Assembly (NCBI GenBank): GCA_947467385.1
Contig: CANIHJ010000004.1
Span: forward strand, 1 to 42,537
Direction of reading: 5' to 3'
DNA: 42,537 bases
Origin: Deltaproteobacteria bacterium
GTDB lineage: Bacteria; Bdellovibrionota_C; UBA2361; OMII01
Shown: piece after piece, positions 1 to 7,097 of the stretch
Position numbering within the stretch: position 1 is the stretch's first letter
How the letters are laid out: each line of letters begins with the position of its first letter
Translations under genes and position numbers: made by a program
Notes under the pieces: generated by a model
Database searches by the model: none
What the model saw: only the letters and a program-made list of their open reading frames with translations
What the model was told of the DNA's origin: nothing

Positions 1-201
1 ACAGCGAAACACGCGATGCTTCTTTAGTCGGCCCTATCGGTTACACTGTGGGAACGTGTGAGTATTTTGCCGTGTCAAAACATGGGCGGTAAGCTCAATG
101 GGGCTCGTGTATCTCCGACACAAGTAGATTCTTTACCAGATCAAATAAAGCAGTTTGTGCCGGATGTGCTCAGCTGAGTCGAAACCCCTATCTGAAACCC
201 C
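1..201. other. left edge, no gene seen
   Basis: No reading frame with a ribosome binding site or recognisable protein is visible. The last 25 bases contain two GAAACCCCT motifs that also precede the second copy of the 113 bp element near 1951-1976, so this edge belongs to the repeat context. Confidence 0.5.
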
Positions 202-314
202 TGTCAGTCATGACTTTCCCCCTTTTTCGGCCTGCCTACTCTTCGGAGGTTGGGCCCGAACCCCTGATTGGTGCCCGGGAAATCAGCTAAAAAGTCGGGA
301 AGTCATGACTGACA
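202..314. repeat. MITE-like element, copy A (113 bp)
   Basis: The ends are inverted repeats: TGTCAGTCATGACTTTCC on the left and its complement with one mismatch on the right. Inside each end is the perfect 10 bp palindrome AGTCATGACT (206-215 and 301-310). A second, near-identical copy in the same orientation lies at 1977-2088. Both are preceded by a double GAAACCCCT motif. No coding capacity and no clear target-site duplication is seen. Size and inverted ends fit a non-autonomous miniature element; a paired regulatory or terminator element is the alternative. Confidence 0.7.
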
Positions 315-359
315 CTGAGGTATCCCAGCAACTATTCTTGGCGCAATCGCACTTCACAA

Positions 360-1730
360 TCAAAAAATTGAGTGCCAGGCGTCCGCCATGTCGACATCGT
401 CCTCTTGACCATCTCGAACTTCAATGAAATTTTCTGCGCCAGGCATGTATACATTTAACTTCCCCACCTGCCGCCGCATTCGATTGCTGACGCCGATATC
501 AGCGGTATTTGAGGCGGAGAAAATCGAATTGCCATACATGACGAACGGATATTTCAAAGTTCCGCCGCCGCCGAAGTTCATGCCCTGAAGTTGGGTGTAA
601 ATCCTATTGTCGCTGAAGGTGCCCCCCATCGTTCTCCACCTTGCCCAATCGGTCGGGGGAAAAAACCAAGGAAAGATGCCGATCTGAACACAGATCTCCA
701 CTCTGGAGTTGCAATTAAACATGTTGTTGCTGATGTTAAATCCGCGGAAGTCCGCCCATTCTGCCTTCCCTGGCGAAGTCCGAAGGCTCCAGTTGGTCAA
801 CATGAAACCTGCAAAAGAATGCCGACTCAAGTGCCTGATTATATTTCCGCTGAAGGTCGAATTTGTCGCCCCGCCTATCACAACATCGACATCCGTGGAA
901 TCCTGAAACAGGTTGGCGGTGATCGTAGCACCCGAAACTTTGCCGATGGTCAGTCCGTCACTCCAGATTGTCCTTCCAGGAAAGCCCAATCCATTATGTG
1001 CGATGTAGTTTTTCGTAATAACCGAACCAACGCCGGTCTTGGCAACAGCCCAGCCGACCGCGGTTCCGCAAAGTGCATTTACTGAGGCAGAGTAACGCAT
1101 TGTATTGTTAGCGCCGCCTGCTTCCATCACATTTCTACCATATCCCTTTGATCCGCAATTTTCGGTGATGGCTTCATTTCTACTTCGAGCCTCCAAAGCG
1201 CCGTCCAATGCGATATGGTCGACGGTAATACGATTCACGGGCCGTGAATTTTTTCCAATTAAGAGCAGCGCCTTTTCGGCAAAGTCGTCAGCGGCGCGGA
1301 GAACCGCACATGGTTTTGATGTCGGATCCTTCATGCAAGTCGTTGTATCTTCGGAAAGGTTCTGCGTAGACAACGTGATGCCGTCGTACAGAATCTGGAT
1401 AGTCGAACGAATCAGGTAAACACCGGGAGGTAGTGCCAACTCCGTGTTGGCTGCGTTCAAGCAGGAGTTGATGCCTGGTGCGGCATCGCATCCGCCACCG
1501 GTATCGACAACGGTTCCGTTACAAATGGTAGCCATTGGACCTATGCATCCGGGTGGAACTGGCAGCTGCGGAGTATTGACAATGGAATCGCTATTGCCGT
1601 CTGCTGGTTGAGCACTACCGCTGGGTAATTCGCCTTGCGCGCAGTTGGGTAGGAATGGAATCAGCAGGATTGCATAGAAGCCCAGCAATCGGATCAGATG
1701 TGATAAAATAGATTCAGGAAGCTTTACCAT
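360..1730 (-). CDS. secreted right-handed beta-helix (pectate-lyase-like fold) protein
   Basis: 456 residues. The N-terminus has a hydrophobic signal segment (about residues 10-30) ending near LPNCAQG, which is only a poor lipobox, so a secreted rather than lipidated product is more likely. The middle part holds repeated short beta-strand units rich in N, G, T and I (for example GNIIRH, NNMFNCN, DNRIYTQ), typical of parallel beta-helix proteins. This fold is shared by polysaccharide lyases, epimerases and adhesins; the catalytic class cannot be read from the sequence. Several cysteines in the N-terminal third may form disulphides. It is a lone minus-strand gene between two copies of the inverted-end element, with a structured leader, suggesting an acquired cassette. 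The start at the ATG after the leader hairpin is the only sensible one. Confidence 0.8.
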   Translation of the reverse strand: MVKLPESILSHLIRLLGFYAILLIPFLPNCAQGELPSGSAQPADGNSDSIVNTPQLPVPPGCIGPMATICNGTVVDTGGGCDAAPGINSCLNAANTELALPPGVYLIRSTIQILYDGITLSTQNLSEDTTTCMKDPTSKPCAVLRAADDFAEKALLLIGKNSRPVNRITVDHIALDGALEARSRNEAITENCGSKGYGRNVMEAGGANNTMRYSASVNALCGTAVGWAVAKTGVGSVITKNYIAHNGLGFPGRTIWSDGLTIGKVSGATITANLFQDSTDVDVVIGGATNSTFSGNIIRHLSRHSFAGFMLTNWSLRTSPGKAEWADFRGFNISNNMFNCNSRVEICVQIGIFPWFFPPTDWARWRTMGGTFSDNRIYTQLQGMNFGGGGTLKYPFVMYGNSIFSASNTADIGVSNRMRRQVGKLNVYMPGAENFIEVRDGQEDDVDMADAWHSIF

Positions 1731-1734
1731 ACGG

Positions 1735-1758
1735 TAAGGGGTCGGTAAAAACCCCTTA
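1735..1758 (-). promoter_or_regulatory. leader hairpin directly before the beta-helix gene start
   Basis: TAAGGGGT (1735-1742) and ACCCCTTA (1751-1758) are perfect complements with an 8 nt loop. In the mRNA the hairpin ends 4 nt before the AUG. It contains the only AAGGGG that resembles a ribosome binding site, so folding may restrict translation. The pairing is visible; the regulatory role is inference. Confidence 0.5.
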
Positions 1759-1777
1759 ACTCTTAACCAAATGGACT

Positions 1778-1812
1778 CGATCGATAATTTATATTGCTAA
1801 GAAGATCGATCG
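1778..1812 (-). promoter_or_regulatory. putative promoter region with three GATC sites
   Basis: CGATCGAT (1778-1785) and ATCGATCG (1805-1812) are inverted copies flanking an AT-rich stretch. On the minus strand the stretch holds TATAAA (1788-1793), a plausible -10 box for the beta-helix gene. GATC occurs at 1779, 1804 and 1808. No good -35 is seen. The clustering of Dam sites around a -10 resembles methylation-switched promoters, and a dam gene lies at 21087. Confidence 0.3.
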
Positions 1813-1976
1813 CTTTTTCGCGAGTATCTCCTAAGTACCGAATCTCAGGTTCTTAGCTGAAAGACGCCCCCCGGCGCGTTGTCAGGTTTGCCTAAAATGA
1901 GGGAGCAGATGGGTAGTTTGTGCTGCACCATTGGGCTTACAGGGGTCTAATCGAAACCCCTGTCAATCGAAACCCC
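1813..1976. other. non-coding, GAAACCCCT motifs and short stem-loop
   Basis: No gene. ACAGGGGT (1939-1946) pairs with ACCCCTGT (1956-1963) to form an 8 bp stem. Two GAAACCCCTGTCA units (from about 1953 and 1968) lead into the second 112 bp element, matching the context of the first copy. Confidence 0.5.
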
Positions 1977-2088
1977 TGTCAGTCATGACTTTCCCGCTTT
2001 TTCGGCCTGCTTACCTTCGGAGGTTGGGCCGGAACCCCTGATTGGTGCCCGGGAAATCCGCTAAAAAGTCGGAAAGTCATGACTGACA
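1977..2088. repeat. MITE-like element, copy B (112 bp)
   Basis: Second copy of the element at 202-314, same orientation, roughly 90% identical by eye. Here the 18 bp ends are perfect inverted repeats, with AGTCATGACT at 1981-1990 and 2075-2084. An inner CTTTTT/AAAAAG pair extends the stem. It ends 9 bp from the pheT stop codon, so the foldback may also serve as the pheT transcription terminator. Confidence 0.72.
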
Positions 2089-2097
2089 CGAGTTTCC

Positions 2098-4227
2098 CTA
2101 GTTAGCCATCTCAATTCCGTGCTTGCTCTTGAGGCTCTCAACGAGACCGCCTAATGCGGCGTCGACCTCTTCGCTCTTGAGCGTCCGGTCGTTGCGCTGG
2201 AAGGTGATGCGGTATGTCACTCGCCGATAGTCCTCTTCCGCTTTTTTGAAGTCATCAACGATTACCGCGTTTACAAGGGAATCGAGCGCGGCTTCCTGAA
2301 CAAACCGCAGCACCCGGCCGGCTTGCTCTCTCGGGCTGAGCCGCAGCGTCATGTCCCTCCACACAGCTGGATAGTCGCTGACAGCAGGCGCCGGGACCCC
2401 GATCATGAGCTTCGCGAGGAGCCGCAGATCGAGCTCGCAGTAGAAGATCTCATCCCGTGTTTCGCACGCCTCACGGATGACCGGGTGAACAGCTCCCATG
2501 ACGCCTACAACGTGCCTGCCGCACTTCACGGAACCCTGAATGCCCGGATGAAGGAGGGGCGAGTCTCCCTTGCCGACCGAGAACCTGCAGCCTAGCCCCT
2601 TAATGAGTCCAGCAATGGCGCCCTTGAAGAGCCGCGCATGGTCAGCGGTGCCTTCCGGCTTGCGCCACTCGCCCTCATACCATCTGCCCGCCGAAGCGAT
2701 GGCAAGAATGTCGTGCTCGTAGTCGTACTCCAGCTCCTCCCGCTCGCGCGGCTCATCTGACGGCAGCTCCGCAGGGCGGCTAAAAATGCGGCACAGCTCG
2801 TACACCTTCGCAGCTCCCACGCCACGCTTTAGATTTGCGGCAAGGAGCTTCGTCATGTGCACCACGTTGGTGGCCTTCATGTGCGAGTTCTTCGCCTCAA
2901 GCGAGTTCTTGAGCGTCAGGTGCTGGGTCCCGATGCCTGGAGAAAGCTGCTCAAGGACCGCCACGTCGGCAGCCGAGTAAAAGCCCGATGAGATCACCTC
3001 GACAAACCCACTACCAAGGAGCGCCGGCCGGATGTTTTGGGCAACGCGCTCAAATGCCGTCAGGGGCGGCGCCTCGTAATCAAGCGCGGGAAGCTCGGCC
3101 TTGACCCGGTTGAGGCTGACGGAACGAGCAATATCCTCGTAGACGTCGTCGGCATTGCGCACATCCCACAGCCGCCATGAAGGCACGGAGAGAGCGAGCT
3201 CTCTGTCCTTGCCGGAGGCCGGCGCGCTGTCGACGACGTAGCCCAGATTCTTGAAGCGGGTTATGACCTCCACCTCCTCCAGTCGCGGAAGATTGAGCTG
3301 CCTCTTAAGGCTACTGAGGAGAACCGTGACCTTTCTCTTCTCGGTCGGCGCCGACTCGGCATACGTGACGCCGATGACATGCGCGCTCTCTGTGTCCTTG
3401 GCCGTGCCGGCAGATCCCCCCGCCAGGTACGCCACACGCTTGAGAGCAGGGGTCATCCCTTCGTAGTCGCAGCCGCGCTCAAATGCATAGGATGAGTCAG
3501 TGGACACGCCCATCGCTCGGGCGGTGATTCGGACACTCACCGGATCGAACACGGCGGTCTCAATGAGCACCTTTCGTGTCTCGCCTGTCACCATGGAATT
3601 CAAGCAGCCTATGACGCCCGCAACAGCGACGATCTTCTTGCGGTCCTTGATGAGAACGGAACCTACTGGCACCGTGTAGCGCTTGCCGTCAAGGGCATCG
3701 ATCTCCTCGGGCTTTGTCGACAGCTCAACGATAATTTCGCCCTCAATCTTGTCAGCATCAAAGGCGTGCATCGGCTGGCCCATCTCCAACTGTACGTAGT
3801 TAAGGATGCTCACGATGGGGTGAAGCTTCTCTGGATCTTCGACAAATGACGCAACGTCGTTGCGCAGGGCCATGCCAGCCGGCACGCTCATGTCCATGAG
3901 CGCATACTTGAAGCACTTGTCCGTTGCGCGGCGCACCGGCACAGAGGCTTTTCGGTCGCTTAGCTGGTTGGCCAGCGTGGGTATCTTGACCTGCGCTAGC
4001 GTGCGGGCCGATATCTCTCGGGCGACGCCAACGTGGCTTAGGTGATCGCCGCGGTTTGCCAGGGTCTCAAGGGTGTACACGATTCCCTTCTCTTGCGAAG
4101 CTTCAACGCCCTTTACCTCGAGACCGAGGTCGTCGAGGAGGTGGCGCAGCGGGCAATTCGAGGCGGTCTCAACTGACCACTCAGGCAGCTCGATGAGCTT
4201 CTCAAGCAAACGGATGTGAAGCTTCAT
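2098..4227 (-). CDS. pheT: phenylalanine-tRNA ligase, beta subunit, lacking the N-terminal tRNA-binding OB domain
   Basis: 709 residues; usual bacterial PheT is about 790-800. Together with PheS it charges tRNA-Phe in the cytoplasm. The start matches the family (about residues 1-40, ending GLEVKGVE). The chain then goes directly to the segment RGDHLSHVGVAREIS, which in other PheT proteins comes after the EMAP/OB tRNA-binding domain, so about 100 residues are absent. The B3/B4 region (about 190-270, with YAFERGCDYEG), the B5 and core domains, and a C-terminal ferredoxin-like anticodon-binding domain (about 615-709, YPAVWRDMTL) are present. It overlaps pheS by 4 nt (ATGA), so the two are translationally coupled. 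Confidence 0.95.
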   Translation of the reverse strand: MKLHIRLLEKLIELPEWSVETASNCPLRHLLDDLGLEVKGVEASQEKGIVYTLETLANRGDHLSHVGVAREISARTLAQVKIPTLANQLSDRKASVPVRRATDKCFKYALMDMSVPAGMALRNDVASFVEDPEKLHPIVSILNYVQLEMGQPMHAFDADKIEGEIIVELSTKPEEIDALDGKRYTVPVGSVLIKDRKKIVAVAGVIGCLNSMVTGETRKVLIETAVFDPVSVRITARAMGVSTDSSYAFERGCDYEGMTPALKRVAYLAGGSAGTAKDTESAHVIGVTYAESAPTEKRKVTVLLSSLKRQLNLPRLEEVEVITRFKNLGYVVDSAPASGKDRELALSVPSWRLWDVRNADDVYEDIARSVSLNRVKAELPALDYEAPPLTAFERVAQNIRPALLGSGFVEVISSGFYSAADVAVLEQLSPGIGTQHLTLKNSLEAKNSHMKATNVVHMTKLLAANLKRGVGAAKVYELCRIFSRPAELPSDEPREREELEYDYEHDILAIASAGRWYEGEWRKPEGTADHARLFKGAIAGLIKGLGCRFSVGKGDSPLLHPGIQGSVKCGRHVVGVMGAVHPVIREACETRDEIFYCELDLRLLAKLMIGVPAPAVSDYPAVWRDMTLRLSPREQAGRVLRFVQEAALDSLVNAVIVDDFKKAEEDYRRVTYRITFQRNDRTLKSEEVDAALGGLVESLKSKHGIEMAN

Positions 4228-5279
4228 ACGATCTCCTTGAGCACACGCAGGTCGTTATCGTACACCGAGCGAAGGTGCGGGAAGTTATAGAGCTGCCCCG
4301 CAAGCCGCGAGGTCCCGAGACCGAACGCAAAGCCGGAGACCTTAGTTGGATCGAGCTTGAACTCCTCAAGCACCTTGCTGTGAACCATGCCCGAGCCACC
4401 AACCGTGACCCACCCGGCACCGCCGCACGAAGGGCAGCCCTGGCCCCGGCACACGGAGCAGTCGATCTGCGGGCCAACGCTCGGCTCAGTGTATGGGTAA
4501 AACTTCGGCACGAAGCGCACCTTGCGTCGCTTGCCGTAGAGCTCCTTGATGATGTGCGTCATGAGGCCCAAGAGGTGCGCCAGGGTTAGACCCGGCTCAA
4601 TCCATACGAGCTCGTATTGGTGGAACATCGCGCAGTGCGATGCATCTTCCTTCTCATTGCGATACGCACGCCCGAATGAGGCGACCTTGATCGGCAGGCG
4701 GCCGTTTTCAAAGAGCGCCCGATGCTGAAGGATTCTCGCCTGCACCGAGGTGGTGTGGGTGCGCAGGACATGGCCTGTCTCTGTGTAGAAGGTGTCCTGC
4801 ATGTCACGGGCAGGATGATGCTTGGGAATGTTGAGCGAGTCGAAGCAGTAGTAATCGGTCTCGATCTCAGGGCCCATAATACTCTGGAAGCCGAACGGCC
4901 GGAGGATCTCGGTAATGCGGTCCTCAACAACGGTGATGGGGTGGATGGACCCGAGCCCGGAGGCGGCCTCCGGGAGCGAGAGGTCGATGTACTCCTGGGC
5001 AAGCTGCGCCTTGAGAGCATCGGTGCGAAGCCATCGCTCCTTGCCCTCAAGCCCATCATCCACCGTGCTCCGCAGCTCGTTGAGCAGCGCCGCAACGGTT
5101 GGCTTCTCGTCGGCTGGGACATCACGAAGGCCCTTGAAAAGCTCTTTTACGAACCCCTCTTTCGAGACCCAGTCGCGCTTCAGGAGCTCAAGATCCTCTT
5201 TGTGGCGCACATCCTTGAGCTGCTGCTCAAAGCGGGTCATGAGGTCCTTGATGTTTTTCGGCGAGAGATCAACGCTCAT
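4224..5279 (-). CDS. pheS: phenylalanine-tRNA ligase, alpha subunit
   Basis: 351 residues, the family's usual length. It forms the catalytic class II core of the heterotetrameric enzyme. An N-terminal coiled-coil region (about 1-90) precedes the catalytic fold. Motif 2 is visible as FGRAYRNEKEDASHCAMFHQ. A CxxC...CxxC cluster (CSVCRGQGCPSC) precedes the GMVH segment, as in many Gram-positive PheS proteins. Motif 3 reads GLGTSRLA instead of the common GMGIERLA, so the usual Glu is Ser while the Arg is kept. AAGGA lies 7 nt before the ATG. It is the first gene of the pheST pair. Confidence 0.95.
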   Translation of the reverse strand: MSVDLSPKNIKDLMTRFEQQLKDVRHKEDLELLKRDWVSKEGFVKELFKGLRDVPADEKPTVAALLNELRSTVDDGLEGKERWLRTDALKAQLAQEYIDLSLPEAASGLGSIHPITVVEDRITEILRPFGFQSIMGPEIETDYYCFDSLNIPKHHPARDMQDTFYTETGHVLRTHTTSVQARILQHRALFENGRLPIKVASFGRAYRNEKEDASHCAMFHQYELVWIEPGLTLAHLLGLMTHIIKELYGKRRKVRFVPKFYPYTEPSVGPQIDCSVCRGQGCPSCGGAGWVTVGGSGMVHSKVLEEFKLDPTKVSGFAFGLGTSRLAGQLYNFPHLRSVYDNDLRVLKEIV

Positions 5280-5545
5280 GTGTCAGTCCTTCATGCCAAG
5301 CCGTGCTTGCGGTATCGCTTTGGGTGCGCCTCAGAATGTAAGCCAAACAGGGGTATGCGTAAAGGCTCCCGACGAGTCCCAAGAGCCCCAAGAGCCCCAT
5401 CAGGCAGGGTTTTTGGGGGTCATGCTATCTCTCGTTGTTGCCAGGCCGATCGGCTCTTGTTACAAGCCTTGAACCTGCTGCATCGCCACCTCCGCAAAGA
5501 GGTTGCGCAGCGCACGGAAGAGACGGGGACCACAAAAAGGACGCG

Positions 5546-6742
5546 GTGCAAGACAGCCTCAAAACAACTCGACTTACCGTCTTTCTGATTGTGCTCCTCG
5601 ACATCATGGGACTTGGGCTCATTATCCCCGCCCAGCCGTTCCTGGCGAAGAGCTTTGGGGCTGATGCAATTACCATAACCCAACTCGGCACCATCTACTC
5701 ATTCATGCAGTTCGTGCTTGGGCCCGTGTGGGGTTCGCTCTCGGATCGCTTCGGCAGGCGTCCGGTGCTGCTCACAACGCTGCTTATCACAATGAGTGGC
5801 CATATCGTCTTTGCACTGGCGGGCTCGCTCATGATCCTCTTCGTTGCCCGAGGCATGGTTGGCATCGGCGCGGCCAATATCTCGACCGCCCAAGCCGTCC
5901 TGTCTGACACCCATCCCCCAGCAGAGAGAAGCCGCGCGATGGCGCTTGTGGGAGCGGCCTTCGGGCTTGGCTTTGTGCTAGGGCCGGCCCTCGGAGGGAT
6001 CCTGTTTCACATCGATCAACGGGCACCAGCTGGGCTGGCGGCGATGCTTGCGCTTGCCAACATGGTGCTTGTGTCCCGATGCGTTGGGGAAACGCGCCCC
6101 GTCTCCCTGACCTCAAGCCCGTCCGCTCACCGCGTTGGGCTGCGCTCACTCCTGAAGGCCGACGGCTCGCTGCGCCCGCTCATTATGACGACCCTGTTCA
6201 TGATGACCGCCTTTGCTCTCATGGAGCAGAGCATCGGGCTCTTTATTGAGAGCGCCTGGGTGCCGGATGGTGCCGAGGTGGGGATGAAGGAGGCAACAAA
6301 GCTCACCAGCATCTTCCTTGTGGTCGTTGGAATAACGGCGATATTTGTGCAGGGATTCCTCGTGAGGCGCTGGCTGACGAGCACCCCGGAAACGGCCCTG
6401 CTGCGCGGCGGGCTGGTCATCATCGCCATCACGCTCGCCCTTATTCCGTGCCTGGGATGGTACGGCAGCTACGCCCTATTTCTGGTTTCAGGCGCCTTGC
6501 TCGCCCTCGGCAGCGGCATGTTCAATCCCTCGATGGCGGGCCTGGTGTCGCTTTCATGTCCCCCAGACAAGCAGGGCATCGGGCTCGCAATTAACCAGTC
6601 CGCTTTTGCTCTCGGCAGGATCATCGGGCCCCTCGTTGCCGGCGCCCTGTTTGCCTGGAGCCGCAACATTCCTTTCATCACCGGATCTGCGCTAACACTT
6701 GTCGCGCTAGCACTGGCGAGCAGAGTCAGGGCGGCTCGATAG
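5546..6742 (+). CDS. MFS efflux transporter, TetA-like
   Basis: 398 residues from a GTG start. It is a 12-helix inner-membrane drug:proton antiporter-type protein. The first membrane helix (VFLIVLLDIMGLGLIIP) and the loop motif A (GSLSDRFGRRPVLL) are characteristic of TetA-type DHA1 pumps. An upstream ATG at 5435 keeps the frame open but would add 37 polar residues unlike the family. The GTG has AAGGA four bases upstream and gives the family length. The gene is divergent from pheST and overlaps the end of a small minus-strand gene. Substrate cannot be inferred; tetracycline resistance should not be assumed. Confidence 0.85.
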   Translation: MQDSLKTTRLTVFLIVLLDIMGLGLIIPAQPFLAKSFGADAITITQLGTIYSFMQFVLGPVWGSLSDRFGRRPVLLTTLLITMSGHIVFALAGSLMILFVARGMVGIGAANISTAQAVLSDTHPPAERSRAMALVGAAFGLGFVLGPALGGILFHIDQRAPAGLAAMLALANMVLVSRCVGETRPVSLTSSPSAHRVGLRSLLKADGSLRPLIMTTLFMMTAFALMEQSIGLFIESAWVPDGAEVGMKEATKLTSIFLVVVGITAIFVQGFLVRRWLTSTPETALLRGGLVIIAITLALIPCLGWYGSYALFLVSGALLALGSGMFNPSMAGLVSLSCPPDKQGIGLAINQSAFALGRIIGPLVAGALFAWSRNIPFITGSALTLVALALASRVRAAR

Positions 6743-6934
6743 CCCTGACTGGTCCGGCCCGCGCAGAAGCGAGAGGAAGAGCCGCAACTTAACCTCCTGC
6801 AGCCCCATAGTCGGCTGTGCCTGGTGTTGCTGCTTTCGGGCCAAGCGCGCGTAGTGCCGTTGCAGGAGCTCCGCGTACTCGTCTGCCTCGGGGCTTGCGC
6901 TCCCTACTTCCTCGTCATCGAATCGGCCTGTCAT
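6707..6934 (-). CDS. small hypothetical protein, 75 aa
   Basis: The ATG at 6934 is preceded by AGGGGGA at a good distance, better than the earlier in-frame ATG at 6958. The product is soluble, with an acidic N-terminus (DDEEVGSASPEADEY) and a basic helical centre (LLQRHYARLARKQQHQ). Its 3' end overlaps the 3' end of the MFS gene by 36 nt on the opposite strand. No family recognised. The ribosome binding site and helical composition argue for a real gene, but it could be chance. Confidence 0.45.
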   Translation of the reverse strand: MTGRFDDEEVGSASPEADEYAELLQRHYARLARKQQHQAQPTMGLQEVKLRLFLSLLRGPDQSGLSSRPDSARQC

Positions 6935-6965
6935 AGTGAGTCCCCCTGTAGCCCGCATATCGCTT

Positions 6966-6988
6966 TTGCTTTAATCAAGTTAAAGCAA
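6966..6988. promoter_or_regulatory. 9 bp inverted repeat upstream of the small gene, possible operator
   Basis: TTGCTTTAA and TTAAAGCAA are perfect complements around TCAAG. The AT-rich palindrome lies about 35-55 bp before the small minus-strand gene, in operator or promoter position. Regulator unknown. Confidence 0.35.
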
Positions 6989-7023
6989 GCTGGGCCTTGG
7001 GAGGTATGACCGTCCGCAGCGTG

Positions 7024-7076
7024 AAAAAGCATCGGCCGCAGCCGCATCCATTTTTTGAATGCCGCTGCGGCCGATG
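7024..7076 (-). terminator. intrinsic terminator of the helicase-like gene
   Basis: A 13 bp perfect stem (CATCGGCCGCAGC at 7030-7042 with its complement ending at 7076) is followed on the minus strand by a run of five T (7024-7028). It sits 21 bp after the stop codon of the helicase-like gene. Confidence 0.8.
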
Positions 7077-7097
7077 AGGCCTCCTATTTGGCAAGGC

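Noticed and set aside
155-427. 90-codon plus-strand frame at the left edge
   Set aside because: It covers the inverted-end element and runs antisense into the end of the beta-helix gene; no ribosome binding site.
202-2088. integron attC sites
   Set aside because: Elements have inverted ends TGTCAG/CTGACA and lack the RYYYAAC and GTTRRRY boxes at the ends; a central GTTGGGC alone is not enough. No integrase gene in the window.
4722-5588. 288-codon plus-strand frame
   Set aside because: Antisense to pheS and continuing into the leader; long only because of GC-rich third positions.
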